Below, in pieces: positions 50,998 to 62,679 of a DNA stretch of 64,000 bases. The stretch's first letter is position 1, and each line of letters opens with the position of its first letter. The position numbers and the translations under genes were made by a program. The notes beneath the pieces are model-generated. The model was not told where the DNA came from and did no database searches. It saw only the letters and a list, made by a program, of their open reading frames with translations. Source of the DNA: Beaufortia kweichowensis (lineage: Eukaryota > Chordata > Actinopteri > Cypriniformes > Gastromyzontidae); assembly GCA_019155185.1 (NCBI GenBank), contig CM032797.1, positions 12,200,881-12,264,880 on the forward strand. Reading direction: 5' to 3'.

Positions 50998-51354
50998 CGT
51001 TTTGCAGTCATAATGCCTTTGATATTATTACTGTTATGAGGTAGACATTGAAATGATTTATTTCTGTATTATTTTAACTCTACTATTTTTCCTATTTTTT
51101 TAACTAATGTTGCTAAAGTGGTTTCACATTTATAGATTTGGCAAATGCCAAAGCAACCGCCATTTAATGTATACATTGACGGAAAGACACATACATCAGT
51201 ATCCTTGTTTTATTTACTTGTGCATCTTTACATCTGGCCAGATTTTCTCTCATTTCCAAGTCCTTAGCGGAGAGTTCATATGGCCCCACAGTGGGCGGAG
51301 TCGTCATGGCGTCATTTATGGTTGAGAGTGCAGCTTGGCTCTTCTGTCCATCAC

Positions 51355-51440
51355 AGTATCGCGAGAGCGAGTCGAAAGCATATGTAGCGGTACTCTCTTC
51401 TCGCGGTACTTTGATGTCTGCGCTGCGTGAAGTCAAACAC
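51355..51440. repeat. GC-rich element, copy B (upstream of gk5)
   Basis: Matches 1332-1430 with the same order of blocks: AGTATCGCGA, CTCGCGGTACTTT, TCTGCGC, and GCTGCGTGAAGTC. Copy B lacks about 11 bases present in copy A between the last two blocks. ATCGCGAGAGCG and CTCTTCTCGCG form a short inverted pair. Confidence 0.65.
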
Positions 51441-51991
51441 ACCCCTTGTTTTACGATTATTGGCGCCCTGTCCCTTTAAGAAATCTCCACACCTATCGAA
51501 TGATATATGACGTATGGATTTGCACTATTGTACTAACGACCTACTGTATTTTGTTGTTGGATAAACACGGCGAGGGATACTTTTTAGTAACTTGTATCGT
51601 TCACTTCTAGAAATAATCGGATAGTTTTACGCAAACCGAAAAAAAAGTATCTTTTGCCGATTTAAAACCGGGCGCGTTGAAAATCACATGTTAAAGTTTG
51701 AGAGTCATTTATGCGCGTGTCCACAGCTGATGGTCAAAACACGAGTTACATTTGAGTTGAGTTACGGTCAACCGGCTTTGTTAACTGATTTAAAATCTGC
51801 CAAAGATTTGGCAATCGGACATTTTAAAGGAATGCGACATAAAGGTCTACGAAGTTGAAACTGGATTATTTGACTCATCGATATAAAGTGGTTTGTAAAG
51901 GAAATGAACTCTGAAACTACACGGATCTATATCAGATCTATATGTGGCGACAAAGGTGTCTTGGTGGGTTTGTGAACAAGCGCATTGTGCG

Positions 51992-54900
51992 ATGGGAACT
52001 CTGAGGAACGGGTTCAGCAAAAAAGAGACTTTTATTCTCTCCGTCGATGTAGGAACAACGTCTATCAGGTGCCATGTGTACGACAAGAGTGCCAACATCA
52101 GAGGATCCTACAGCTCAAAAGTAAATGACAGCAGAGGACTTACTTGACCAGTATTGTGTAAATGCATTCTTGTGTTTTACCTATTACGTGTTTTATGGAA
52201 ATCTGATAACTACTTCCCTGTCACAGGTGTCCCTTCTGTATCCTCAGCCCGGGTGGGTAGAGATTGATCCTGATGAGCTTTGGAAGGCGTTTGTCACTGT
52301 AGTAAGAGGAGCTGTACAAGGTCAAACCTCCTGTATTTATTATGTGGTGCTTGCACAAGCTATATATACAGTAGCGGTCCTACTTTTGCTAGATGCTAAA
52401 ATGTACATACACAATGCAATACAGAGAGAGATGTATGGAAGTCCAGAGCTGTAGATTTAGGGTTGTGATATTGTATAACTGGTGTATAACTGACCCACAA
52501 CAATTTCTCAATGGTTTAGACTCAGGGTTCCAGATGTGCCAAATGGAAGGACTTGGCATCTCAACCCAGAGGGCAACATTCATGACCTGGGACAAGTTAG
52601 TGACTGTTTGTGTGTGTCTGTTATTGTATGTGTACAGACTCATGTGATTTGACCTATTGTCTGTTCTCAACTGCAGAAACACAGGAAAACCGTTTCATAA
52701 TTTCATTACCTGGCAGGACTTGCGGGCTGCAGAGTTGGTAAAATCATGGAACAGGTCCTGCACTATGAAGGTAAGGCTGCTGTGATTGCTCTTGTCTCAC
52801 ATTAGCATGTGGTGTTTGTATATTTTAAACTCTTCTGTATTTGGGTGTGTGTTACATTAAAATGCTGAAGTGTAACATTTCTGGCTGTTATCCCAACCAA
52901 ATGTTTTGGAGAGGATTGAGAAATCAGAAAACGGTGTGATTATAAGTTGATACAGATGAAACAACACGCGCCTTTATCAGTTGTATTTGTCAACTGGTGT
53001 CTCATCTTCCTGAGGCTACTTTAATGTTCTATTCATTAATATTCATTATTATTCATTCTTAACTATGTTTGAATCAACAAAATTCCCTCTTTGGTGGCTG
53101 GATGGATTTTAGAAATCCATTGTGATTGGCTAATACTCTTAAGACCGGCAACACTCAAGATAAATAGTTGCAGATGCAGATACTCAAGCCCATAGTATAT
53201 AGTGAAAAGTATGTCATTAATGGCAAATGTATTTTTTTGCTTGTGATGGTAGACGGTACATGGTGTGATGAAGATGCTGCACTTCCTCACCAGACAGAAG
53301 CGGTTCCTTGCAGCCAGCCTGGTTGTTTTTACCACCCAACATGTGTCTCTGCGTCTCGTCTGGGCCTTGAATAATATCCCTCAGGTAAACGAAAAATATC
53401 TTCATCATTTGTATTGTCATCTAGGACAATATCCTAGACCATCTTTATACTTCTCTCTCCTCAGTTAAGACAGGCAGTCGAAGATGGCACCTGTTATTTT
53501 GGGACCATAGATACCTGGTTGCTATACAAACTTACTAAAGGTGGGTATTTAATAGTGTTATATGTATATATGAACTAGTAAATAGGTTTAATGTCCTAAG
53601 TCATCTAAAGACTGATTATCAGATTTTTTGTGGATAGCAGTCCACTAGATTCTTGAAAGAAACCTATAATAGCTTCATAGTGACCTGCTGAATGAAAGCA
53701 CAGGGTAAAAGCATGTCACAGATCTGACCTGCATCATTGGCTGTCCCTATTCTTAGAAAGCAATTTCCCCCAACCTCTGTCAAAGGTAAATGTCAGACAA
53801 GTCTTTATTTATAGATAATAATGAACAACAGTGTCCCATACAGTGATTGATTTACAGTGAATACTCATCATTTCAATCATCAATCAAATCAACCTTTTAC
53901 AGTGTTTTGTTTCATTGTTTTGTTTTTTTGCAGGCATGATTCATGCAACAGACTATTCCAATGCTAGTTCAACAGCAATATTTGATTCTTATCAGGTCAG
54001 TTACTGTATTGGCACAATTGCTGTTGTCTTATCTGGTTATGAACTTCGGATTGTGGATTGTGGACACACTTGTAGAGAGAGACTAGGAAAAGATTTAGAA
54101 AGATTAGGAAGATTCTGTCTCCATGTCCACTCGCCCTAATAAATAACAGCTTTTGTGTTATGTAACACATACAGGTTTCGAACATGAGTAAATGTAGATT
54201 TTTAACTATCCCTTTCAGACTTTTACCATTCCATGTGTCTGTACTTATCCATGATTTTCCTGTATTTTAGATTGTGCTGCTAACGGGTATTGTCTTATTA
54301 GCCGACTCCAACCAATCTTTTAGTGCTTATGTCATTTAGGTAAAGCAGAACCACAGAACTCTCTCTTTGTCCCTCCTTCTCCATTTTTGTTTCGATGTAA
54401 CTACGTAAATGAGGCGTGTAGCTGTGAATCTGCCAAAAATTGGCTAATGAGACGCTGTGACTGAGTTTGTGCTAGCTGATGGTAATGCTGCCTGCGCTCA
54501 TTGTGTGTGTGTATTTGTGTGCTCATTAGATGTGCTGGAGTGGATTTGTGTGCTCATTGCTTTCTATACCTCTCTCCATTCTCCCCATGGTGCACAACAC
54601 AAGGTACAGTGTGGTTTTCTCATGCTTCCTGAATAGCTCATACTTCCACAAAACCTGTCCCTTTTTCACAAAAGTTCTGGTTTTTATATTCAGTCACAAA
54701 TTTGGCTCAACTGATCCGTCCATATTTGGGGTGCCCATTCCTATCATGTGTGTTGTGAGTATAACCACTGTCATTTAGTTGTTGGTATTGTTTTAAATCG
54801 ATTGTTGGTTTGCCACATCAATCCTACTTTTTTTTGTCAAAGATGGCGGATCAACAGGCAGCCATGTTTGGAGAATGCTGTTTTGACACGGGTGATGTGA

Positions 54901-56819
54901 AAATCACAATGGGAACTGGGACCTTTATGGACATCAATACTGGAAACAAACCACATACTTCTGTGGCCGGTATGCCTATTTCAAATGCACTTTTATTGCA
55001 TAACTCGTAAGCCCACTGCTGTTTTGTTTTCGGCTGAACTACATGTCTTGTGTCATGCTTTCTGAACAGGCCTTTATCCTCTTGTGGGCTGGAAGATTGG
55101 TGCTGATGTTGTGTATCTGGCTGAGGGTAATGCTGCTGGAACGGGTGCTGCCATTAAATGGGCACAGGATCTAGGTGAGTAGGTGACATTATAGATGTCT
55201 CATTGAAATCTCAATGTAGTGTCTTGGATATCTGGTTGTGATAACTTTCTGTCATACTGTCTTCCAGAGCTTTTTTCTGATGTAAAGGACACAGAGGCCA
55301 TAGCCAATAGTGTGGCAGACTCAGATGGAGTGTATTTTGTGCCTTCTTTTAGTGGCTTACAGGTATGTTGGATTTCATTGTATCTTATACTTCTTTGGTT
55401 GAGTATTTCATTGCTTTAATGATTGTTGTGTGCCATAGGCCCCTATGAATGATCCAAAAGCATGTGCTTCTTTCATGGGTTTGAAACCTTCCACAACCAA
55501 AAGTCACCTGGTCCGAGCTATTCTAGAGTCTGTTGCATTCAGGTGAGCTGGGCATAGCTTCTTATTTAGTCAAATGGTCTCTAATGGCCCTACCAGTGTT
55601 TTTCTTAATAACCTTGAACCCTCAGTTTACAAATAGAGGCAAATAGATCAGCGGTGGGCAGATGTACAGTAAATATTTGTTCTGCACTTTGTCTTGTGTT
55701 TTGAGGCACATACATTTTATTACATACTACATATGTATTGCAGATTTATTATGAATTTTTTTTATCATGAAAATGTTAAGCTTTGAATGTCAGTTAGCTT
55801 ACTGGCAGTGAAATCTTTTTCTCACTAAGTTTCCTCACCTATATACAGTATGTTTGCATTAGACTCTAAAAGAACATGCAGTAGCATATAGTACAGTAGC
55901 ATCTCATTCCTAATTTTACAGCCACTATTGAAAGTATAGTTTGATTATGCAGTGGCACATTATATAACTTTGTACATGATGTCATATTTACTTAATGTAA
56001 ACATTGGAGCATTTCTTCATATTGTATGTTGTCTGTAGACTGAGAATCTTGTGAGAAACTGTTAATGAAGCTAATTTTTTACTTACAGAATGTGGCTTCT
56101 GTAAAAGTTTACACCTAATACAAAATAAGTTATTCTTACTCTAATATTTCAGGAACAAGCAGCTTTATGATGTCATGCTTAGAGAAACTTGTATTCCCAT
56201 CACTAAAATCAGGTGAGGGCTTCAATCCCTTATGCTATACCTTTAAGATCTAAACTCCCAACATGATTTAAGTATATGGTTATGTTTTATAGAGCGGACG
56301 GAGGTGTATGCACTAATGACTTCATCATGCAATTGACAGCTGATCTGTTGGGGCGTAAAATAGCACGTCCAAGTGATTTTGATATGTCCTGCCTCGGAGC
56401 TGGTTTTGTTGCAGGGCTGGGAACAGGTAAGAAACAGTATGTTTACAGTAGTGTCTACATACATATGAATAAGACAGACATTGTTGCATTGCACCTTACT
56501 ATGTTTTTCATTCAGATGCATCAAGTGGTGTAATATATTGTTGCTGGATCCTACTTTTAAACTCCAAACTATGCCTTATCTGATTCCCTTTACATTGTTG
56601 TGAGGTGCCGTTCATGTCAGTGCCCTGTTATTTATTGTTTATTGTCACTTAGGCTACTGGAGGAACCAAGAGGAGCTCAAGAAGATTCAATCCACTGACC
56701 AACATTTTATACCGCAAAGTAGCAAAGCAGAAGGGGACAAGGGTGGGCAATACAGAAGTGTACTACAGAGCTGGGAGAGGGCTCTTCAGCGGTCCATGCA
56801 CTGGTACAACCAGCCCTGA
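51992..56819 (+). CDS. gk5: Putative glycerol kinase 5
   Basis: Sixteen exons with unbroken phase encode 529 residues, the same length as human GK5. It is an FGGY-family sugar kinase expected to phosphorylate glycerol with ATP. The N-terminal phosphate loop is FILSVDVGTTSIRCHVYDKS. Other family blocks are WVEIDPDELW, GLGISTQRATFMTW, FHNFITWQDLRA, TQHVSLRLVWAL, GTIDTWLLYKLTKG, TDYSNASST, FGVPIPIM, MFGECCFDTGDVKITMGTGT, AIKWAQDL, FVPSFSGLQAPMNDP, SHLVRAILESVAFRNKQLYD, ADGGVCTNDFIMQLTAD and the end RSMHWYNQP. In mammals GK5 acts in skin lipid metabolism. The start at 51992 is the first ATG in frame that gives the family N-terminus; an upstream ATG at 51942 is in another frame. Tandem after xrn1, as in human 3q23. 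Confidence 0.96.
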
Positions 56820-57781
56820 ATAACTACATTACAAAGCAGACCAACTTAATGTGCATGTGAACAGCTGTAGGGTGATTTGCCTGTTTGAAAAACACTTGAA
56901 CAACATCTAAACCGGAGCTCTGGTTTGGAAAACTCGCACATTATAAATTGTGGTTTATGGTATTATGATATTACTAGGTGGCAGGCTGTCACACATCTTA
57001 CTTTAAGAGTATTTTGATTATGCCAATCAGTAATTCAGCCATCAAAAATCAAAAGTCACTGTGCCTTTATCCAACTACTGTGTTTTTTAATAGTATTGTT
57101 GAACAAATTAATTTTTATTTCGCTCACAATATACCTCATCTTTTATATAAGAGATGCCTTTTGTGCCCTTATTGACATAGTATCCCATAATACATTTTTA
57201 CTAGTTGTTTGCATAGATTTGGGAATGGTGAAACAAAAGTGAGACTTAATGAAAGCTGTCACTATGTTAACATTTTACTACCACCATTAGTAGAACATGG
57301 TCTTTTGTCATTTTCTTAAAATGCGTGTTGATTGTTTCTTAATTGGATATGTGGACATTTTGCAGGCTAAATGTGTTTTTAATCTGTAACTTTATTAATG
57401 TACCTCTTAATGTAAAAAGGAATGTTGCAAACTTGAGAAACTGAGGTAATGCATCTCATAATGTTTTTATTTCTTTGATCTAATAATCCAACCTGTGATA
57501 CTTGCTTTTAAAAGAGCTGTGGTACAGTTGATAGTATCAACAATGAGTCAAAGGTTAATGATGTCGAGCATTTAACTGTGAAACTGTAACATGATAGACT
57601 GTTATCATTATCTCAAGGAATAGCCATACAGAGAATGTTTTTTCTAAAGAAACTGTCAAAGAACTGTTCACACTATGTTTGATATATCAATATGTGAAAT
57701 TAATGAATTAAACACATTCAAAATACTTTATGAGTGTCTGATTATGTGTCAAGTATATTTTTACTGTCAGTGCCAAGGAAT

Positions 57782-57787
57782 AATAAA
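57782..57787 (+). terminator. Candidate poly(A) signal, gk5
   Basis: AATAAA about 960 bases after the gk5 stop. Tentative. Confidence 0.35.
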
Positions 57788-57949
57788 GGAAAACCAACAG
57801 TGCAAAGTGAACCATGTCAGAACCTACATGAAAACTTCATTATTCAGAACATTTCACTGGTTTCAGGGGACCTCAACATGACTTAAAATGATTTATAAGA
57901 CAAAATAAGCATTTTAAATGTAAATATATTTTTGTGTTATGCTGTTTAA

Positions 57950-58152
57950 CACATAATGTGTCATTTTGTGTTAAATACATAAAAGGGACAACACATGTTG
58001 AGTTGAAAGTAACACAAGTTGAGTTAAAAGTAACAAAATGTGTTGTTTTTAAATTAACACAAAGATGTGTCTAGTTAGGGACAACACATCTGTGTGTTGT
58101 CCCTAACTAGACACATCTTGTGTTATTTTTAACACATCTGTTTTTAGAGTGT
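57950..58152. repeat. Palindromic non-autonomous element
   Basis: The core 58062-58121 folds on itself: GATGTGTCTAGTTAGGG and ACAACACA pair with TGTGTTGT and CCCTAACTAGACACATC around a four-base loop at 58089-58092. Flanks repeat ACACAA/TTGTGT phrases, and the right end TTTTTAGAGTGTA resembles fish MITE termini. The left terminus is unclear. Confidence 0.75.
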
Positions 58153-58398
58153 ATAGTAACTTTAAGCTCGAAAATATTTATATATAGAATAAAAGAACTT
58201 AAAAGTGAAAAACGTTTTATCCCAATAAAAGATTTTAAAAAATAGTAAAACCAAAAAGGTTTTCACACGAAATTACAGTAAAGATATTTATAAGACCATT
58301 TATAACGCCATGTATTAAAATAATATAATCATATTATTTATAGTTCGTAGTTCTAGTTTTCTATTGGTGAATGCGAGTGTCAATCATACAGCGAAGTG

Positions 58399-58406
58399 GG
58401 CGGGGC
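58399..58406 (+). promoter_or_regulatory. GC box upstream of ppp1r7
   Basis: GGGCGGGG lies about 10 bases before the start codon at 58416, so within the promoter or first transcribed bases. It matches the Sp1-type site. Confidence 0.5.
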
Positions 58407-58415
58407 AAGCGGAAA

Positions 58416-61317
58416 ATGGCGACCTTATCTGTTGGAGAGCCACAAGAGATGGAAGGTATAATGACTTATCTGTTTTTAATGATTTCATTTTATTAATTGC
58501 GCAGAACCCGCAGCTCTCAGTATGCATACTCAAGCCGAGGTTTAATTTTTTAATCGTTAATCATTTGGTGTTCTCTTTCCATTCATTAAGACTGTAAGTG
58601 GGATTGTTTACGTTAAACAGCCAGCTAACTCTAGTAGTCCGCATCTGTGAATTAACAATGAAAGCTGCTCCGTTAAAGCGATATGTCTTTGTGTTGTATT
58701 TAAATTACAGTCGTTATTTCCAGACTTGTTTCTTAGCTGTGTGTATAATGCTGTGCATGGCGTCAGTGCACACACATATTTCTAGATAGCTAACGTAGCA
58801 CACAGGCACACAGTACCTGTCAAAGTCTCACCTGTACAGATGTGTAATGTATAGAAATGTGTGAATTTGAATGATCACGCGTCACACATAAAGGTTTATT
58901 AGATGTCTGCGTTTGTTTTCAGCTCTTTCGTCAGCAGAGTTTGCTAGCATGCTTGTAGTACTGGAATCAGGGTGTGTGTGTGTGTGTGGGATGGGCTGGG
59001 CTTTATGTACATTATGTTCAATACAGCATTGTGTTCATTAATGGATGAAAGCTTTTAAGCCGTGCTTTCAGATTAATTAAAGTACAATAAAGTATGTGCT
59101 GTCACTTATTGTTTGATCGAAACAGCAGCATTATTATTATATCATCATTGTAAGGTGTTGCCTTCCTGGGAGCAAGTTAGTGGTCTATTTCGGTTAAGCG
59201 CAGAGAGATTTGTGTTCTCTGTCCTACTGAATTTATTATATATTTCTAGTTGACAGGAGGGGTGAGTCTGAGGAATCTGGAGATGATGAGACCAAAAGGA
59301 AAAGCCTCAATGGAGAAGTGGATTCCTTGCAAGCCCCTTCTGCTGGTGAAAATAAAGAAAAAATAATAATAAAGAAATGATGTTTAATAACTATATCTGA
59401 TATCCTAATACCCACTTCCTTTGCTTTCCCTTCTAGTACCAGAGGAGTCACCAGTTGACATGGACACCATAACCTTAGACCCAGACGAGGAGGTGATTCA
59501 GGATTAATTTCAGGGATTTTCAGCTTTCATGTTATAAGGATATTATTTACCATGTCCTGTTTATTTTTTTAGGATGTGGATCTGGTTCATTGTAGAATTG
59601 GAAAGATTGAAGGTCTAGAGGTTCTTAGGAAAGCAAAGGTAAGAGTATTTCACAATTAAACATCTTCAGTACTTCATAATTGTTGAGGAAATATTTGTGT
59701 GAAGTTACTTATTATTCATATACTTTGTTTTTCCACCAGACAATTTCTCTGAGACAAAACCTCATCAAACAGATTGAGAACTTGGAAAGCCTTGTCTCAT
59801 TGAGGGAACTGGATCTTTATGACAACCAGATACGCAAACTAGAGAATCTTGAGGCCCTAACAGAGCTTGAGTGAGTTCATTAAGCACTGTACTGTTATTA
59901 AAATGTAAAGCTGAAGTACAGTGACATTCTCAAACAATGTGTTATGTTTATAAGCAGATTATAAAAAGGCAGTATAGATCAGTCTTCTAATTTGTGATTC
60001 GCAGGCAGCTAGATGTATCCTTCAACATATTGAGGAAGATTGAGGGATTGGAGTGTCTCACAAAAGTCAAGAAGCTCTTCCTGCTTCATAATAAAATCAC
60101 AAACATTGCCAACCTTGATCAGCTGACCAACCTTCAGATGCTCGAGCTGGGCTCTAACCGTATCAGGGTGAGAAATCAAAAGCAAAACTTTCTGTCATAT
60201 TCTAATTTATTTCACATAACATGTTCTGAAGCCTGGATTTGAATGTAATTACTATTTCAGATCATTGAGAATCTGGACTCTCTTAATTCTTTGGACAGTT
60301 TGTTTCTTGGCACAAATAAAATCACTCGGCTACAAAACCTTGATGGATTGCACAGTCTGACGGTTCTCAGTATCCAGGTACCCCTATGCTATATAAGGAT
60401 ATTTTTTAATGGCTTGTTTTTCTTTCAACATTAACATCTGTTCTTGTCTGACAGAGTAACCGTATTACAAAATTAGAGGGACTCCAGAATCTTGTGAATC
60501 TGAGAGAGCTTTACTTGAGTCATAATGGCATTGAAGTCATAGACGGCCTGGAGAACAATGTAAGTCCCAGAATAGATGCCAGTTAATGTGTTATTTTTCT
60601 CTTTTATCATGTGGTGACAGTGCTAAATGTATTTATCAAATGCTCTGCTAAATTAAATCTTTAAAGCTGTCTAGTACTTTTAAAGATAATTCTCTGCTGC
60701 TTTACTGCACAGTGTGTTGTGATCTTTTATCACATCGAGCTGTGGTTTTATTTTTAAATGTCCTAATTTAGGTGCTAAAATATTCAGGTCTCTTATCTTC
60801 CCCCCTTTCTTTTTTAGAAAAAGCTGACCACTTTGGATATTGCAGCAAACAGGATAAAAAAGATTGAAAATATTAGCCACTTGACTGATTTAAAAGAATT
60901 TTGGGTAAGCTATGATATAGAGAGTACAGGCTTTCTATACTTATTGTACATTTTATGTATGGCATTCATTATTATAGATGGTTACTGGGTTTGGTTACTG
61001 ATCAATAATTATGTTATATATTTTATTGTTTTTATTTTAAACAAATTAACAAAATATATACATTTCTGTTGTAGTAATCTTATTTTTCACAGCCTAATGG
61101 GTGCATAAGTCCTCATAGCTGTTAATTTTATCCCTAACAGATGAATGACAACCAGATTGATAACTGGGCAGACTTGGATGAACTCAAGAACGCCAAAGGT
61201 CTAGAGACTATCTATCTGGAGAGAAACCCCCTGCAAAAGGACCCTCAATATAGACGCAAGATAATGCTGGCACTGCCCAGTGTCAGGCAGATTGATGCAA
61301 CCTTCATCCGTTTCTGA
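58416..61317 (+). CDS. ppp1r7: Protein phosphatase 1 regulatory subunit 7 (SDS22)
   Basis: Ten exons (58416-58455, 59250-59345, 59437-59492, 59573-59638, 59740-59870, 60005-60167, 60261-60377, 60455-60559, 60818-60904, 61141-61317) encode 345 residues with consistent phases. After an acidic N-terminal region (VDRRGESEESGDDETKRK; LDPDEEDVDL) come about eleven to twelve SDS22-type leucine-rich repeats of roughly 22 residues, such as LVSLRELDLYDNQIRKLENL and LVNLRELYLSHNGIEVIDGL. The LRR cap reads IYLERNPLQKDPQYRRK, then LPSVRQIDATFIRF. SDS22 binds the catalytic subunit of protein phosphatase 1 and steers its assembly and mitotic functions in the nucleus and cytoplasm. The start context GGAAAATGG follows the GC box. 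Human PPP1R7 (2q37) has this design. Confidence 0.97.
58972..58988. repeat. GT microsatellite in ppp1r7 intron 1
   Basis: About eight GT dinucleotides in a row. Confidence 0.8.
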
Positions 61318-61565
61318 CCACCCACTTTACCTGCCTAGCCTCCTTCTGCCCCCCTCACCCAACCATCATCTGCACATTATAAACACATCTCCACCATTGT
61401 CTCTTTTATTTGCTTTTAACAAAAAGAAAAGAATCACACACTCCAAGTGTTGCCATTCCATGTGGTGGCACCTTTTACTCACACAAAGACTATACCTATG
61501 CCTTGATTTATGCTATAGTGTAAATGAATGCTTGCTAATTTATTTTCAGTTTAGGGCCCTACCAA

Positions 61566-61571
61566 AATAAA
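61566..61571 (+). terminator. Poly(A) signal, ppp1r7
   Basis: AATAAA about 250 bases after the stop codon, followed by GT-rich sequence. Confidence 0.6.
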
Positions 61572-62570
61572 AAAGCTGACTTGTGCAGTTGGGGGAAATA
61601 TATTAATGATGACCCTTACCATTGTGGTTAGGAAGTGATTGCATTGTAACCATCCTTTCTCTCTTCCTATATAAAGAAAGATACATGTTTAATAACAGAG
61701 ATTTTCACCCTGTATGGTTTCTATCAGGTGTGGATTTGTATTAACTGTATGAAGTGGTAAGTGTTCACTTTGCATTTAGGTACTGAAGATGAATGTGGAA
61801 ATTCTTAAATCTGATCTAGCACTGAACACTACAGGGACTGCTTTCTTGAGCAATATGTAGGCTATGTTGTAATGGATTAAACTTGCATATCACTCCTGTT
61901 TCGCGAATATTTGGTTGCAGCACTGTGCTAAAACACTGCTGCATAGATACATAAATGTTCTTTTAAACTGATTTTGGTTAAATTGACAACTTTGAAATGT
62001 GATGACCCTTTTTCCCTCTTCAATAATACTTAATAGCCTCAAGTCTTAATCTTAATCTACAGAATGAGGTTCTTTTAGGAGGACAGTATTGTGTTTCTTT
62101 TGTTTTTTACTTTTTTGGAACAATCACATAGCATGCACACAAAAATATACACAGACACCTCATATAACTTCTTTTAAACTGTGTTATACTTGATTGGAGG
62201 CTCTCACTTAGCATATTTTGGGGGACATAAACAGTCCCCTTTAAATGGGTTAACAACAACAGCATAGGAATTTCTTTCATTTGCTTGCATTTTCATTTCG
62301 TTTTACAAACTTGGTTGACTGTTTCTGGATTGAATGTACTATAAATAATAAACAGAATTTGAACAATGCTCACAGAATTGCGAACTTTTGTTTTTTGTGC
62401 ATCTTACGTAATTTGTATAATAATATAGCCCATTTTAATAGTAACGTGAAAACATGCTTGGCTTAATTCGTTGTACAAAGATGCCAAGGAAAAACTGCAT
62501 TACCCAGAAATCCGGTCAGTTGACGCATTAGGAAAGATACACAAAGGAAGATATCTCATTGGTCGATGAT

Positions 62571-62579
62571 GCGCATGCG
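62571..62579. promoter_or_regulatory. NRF1-like site upstream of ubxn7
   Basis: GCGCATGCG matches the GCGCATGCGC palindrome bound by NRF1. It sits about 30 bases before the start codon, in a promoter position. Confidence 0.5.
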
Positions 62580-62609
62580 TGCAGTCGTGTTGTTGTCAGT
62601 GGCGGCAAG

Positions 62610-62679
62610 ATGGCGACTCTCGGAGACGCATCAGCCCCGGGGGTTAATGGGTTAATACAACAGTTCACAGCCATAACTG
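62610..62679 (+). CDS. ubxn7: UBX domain protein 7, first coding exon (partial gene)
   Basis: ATG at 62610 opens MATLGDASAPGVNGLIQQFTAITG and reaches a GTAAAT donor at 62680 in phase 1. The GLIQQFTAITG string is the start of the N-terminal UBA-like helix of UBXN7, a p97/VCP adaptor that links ubiquitinated substrates and cullin ligases to segregation. Only this exon (23 codons plus one base) is visible. The next exons, which should contain ESVGKHMLE-type sequence, are not found up to the right edge, so intron 1 exceeds 1.3 kb. The call rests on a short peptide. Confidence 0.7.

Larger units (their letters stand above)
49850..51991. other. Intergenic: xrn1 3' UTR and gk5 promoter
   Basis: AT-rich xrn1 3' UTR to about 51020. 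From 51280 to 51990 the sequence is CpG-richer and includes the inverted-repeat element copy B and the gk5 5' UTR. No further gene is seen. Confidence 0.55.
56820..58415. other. Intergenic: gk5 3' UTR and ppp1r7 promoter
   Basis: AT-rich 3' flank with the palindromic element at 57950-58152. The last 80 bases, with CTATTGG (a CCAAT box in reverse) at about 58360 and a GGGCGGGGC GC box just before the ATG, fit a housekeeping promoter. No other gene is seen. Confidence 0.55.
61318..62609. other. Intergenic: ppp1r7 3' UTR and ubxn7 promoter
   Basis: Pyrimidine-rich, then AT-rich 3' flank. Just before 62610 is a short CpG-richer stretch with GATGCGCATGCGTGC (NRF1-like palindrome GCGCATGCG near 62571-62579), typical of housekeeping promoters. 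No coding exon is seen. Confidence 0.55.

Noticed and set aside
51942..51991. Upstream start extending gk5
   Set aside because: The real ATG at 51942 is out of frame with gk5; only a GTG at 51944 is in frame. The ATG at 51992 fits the family.
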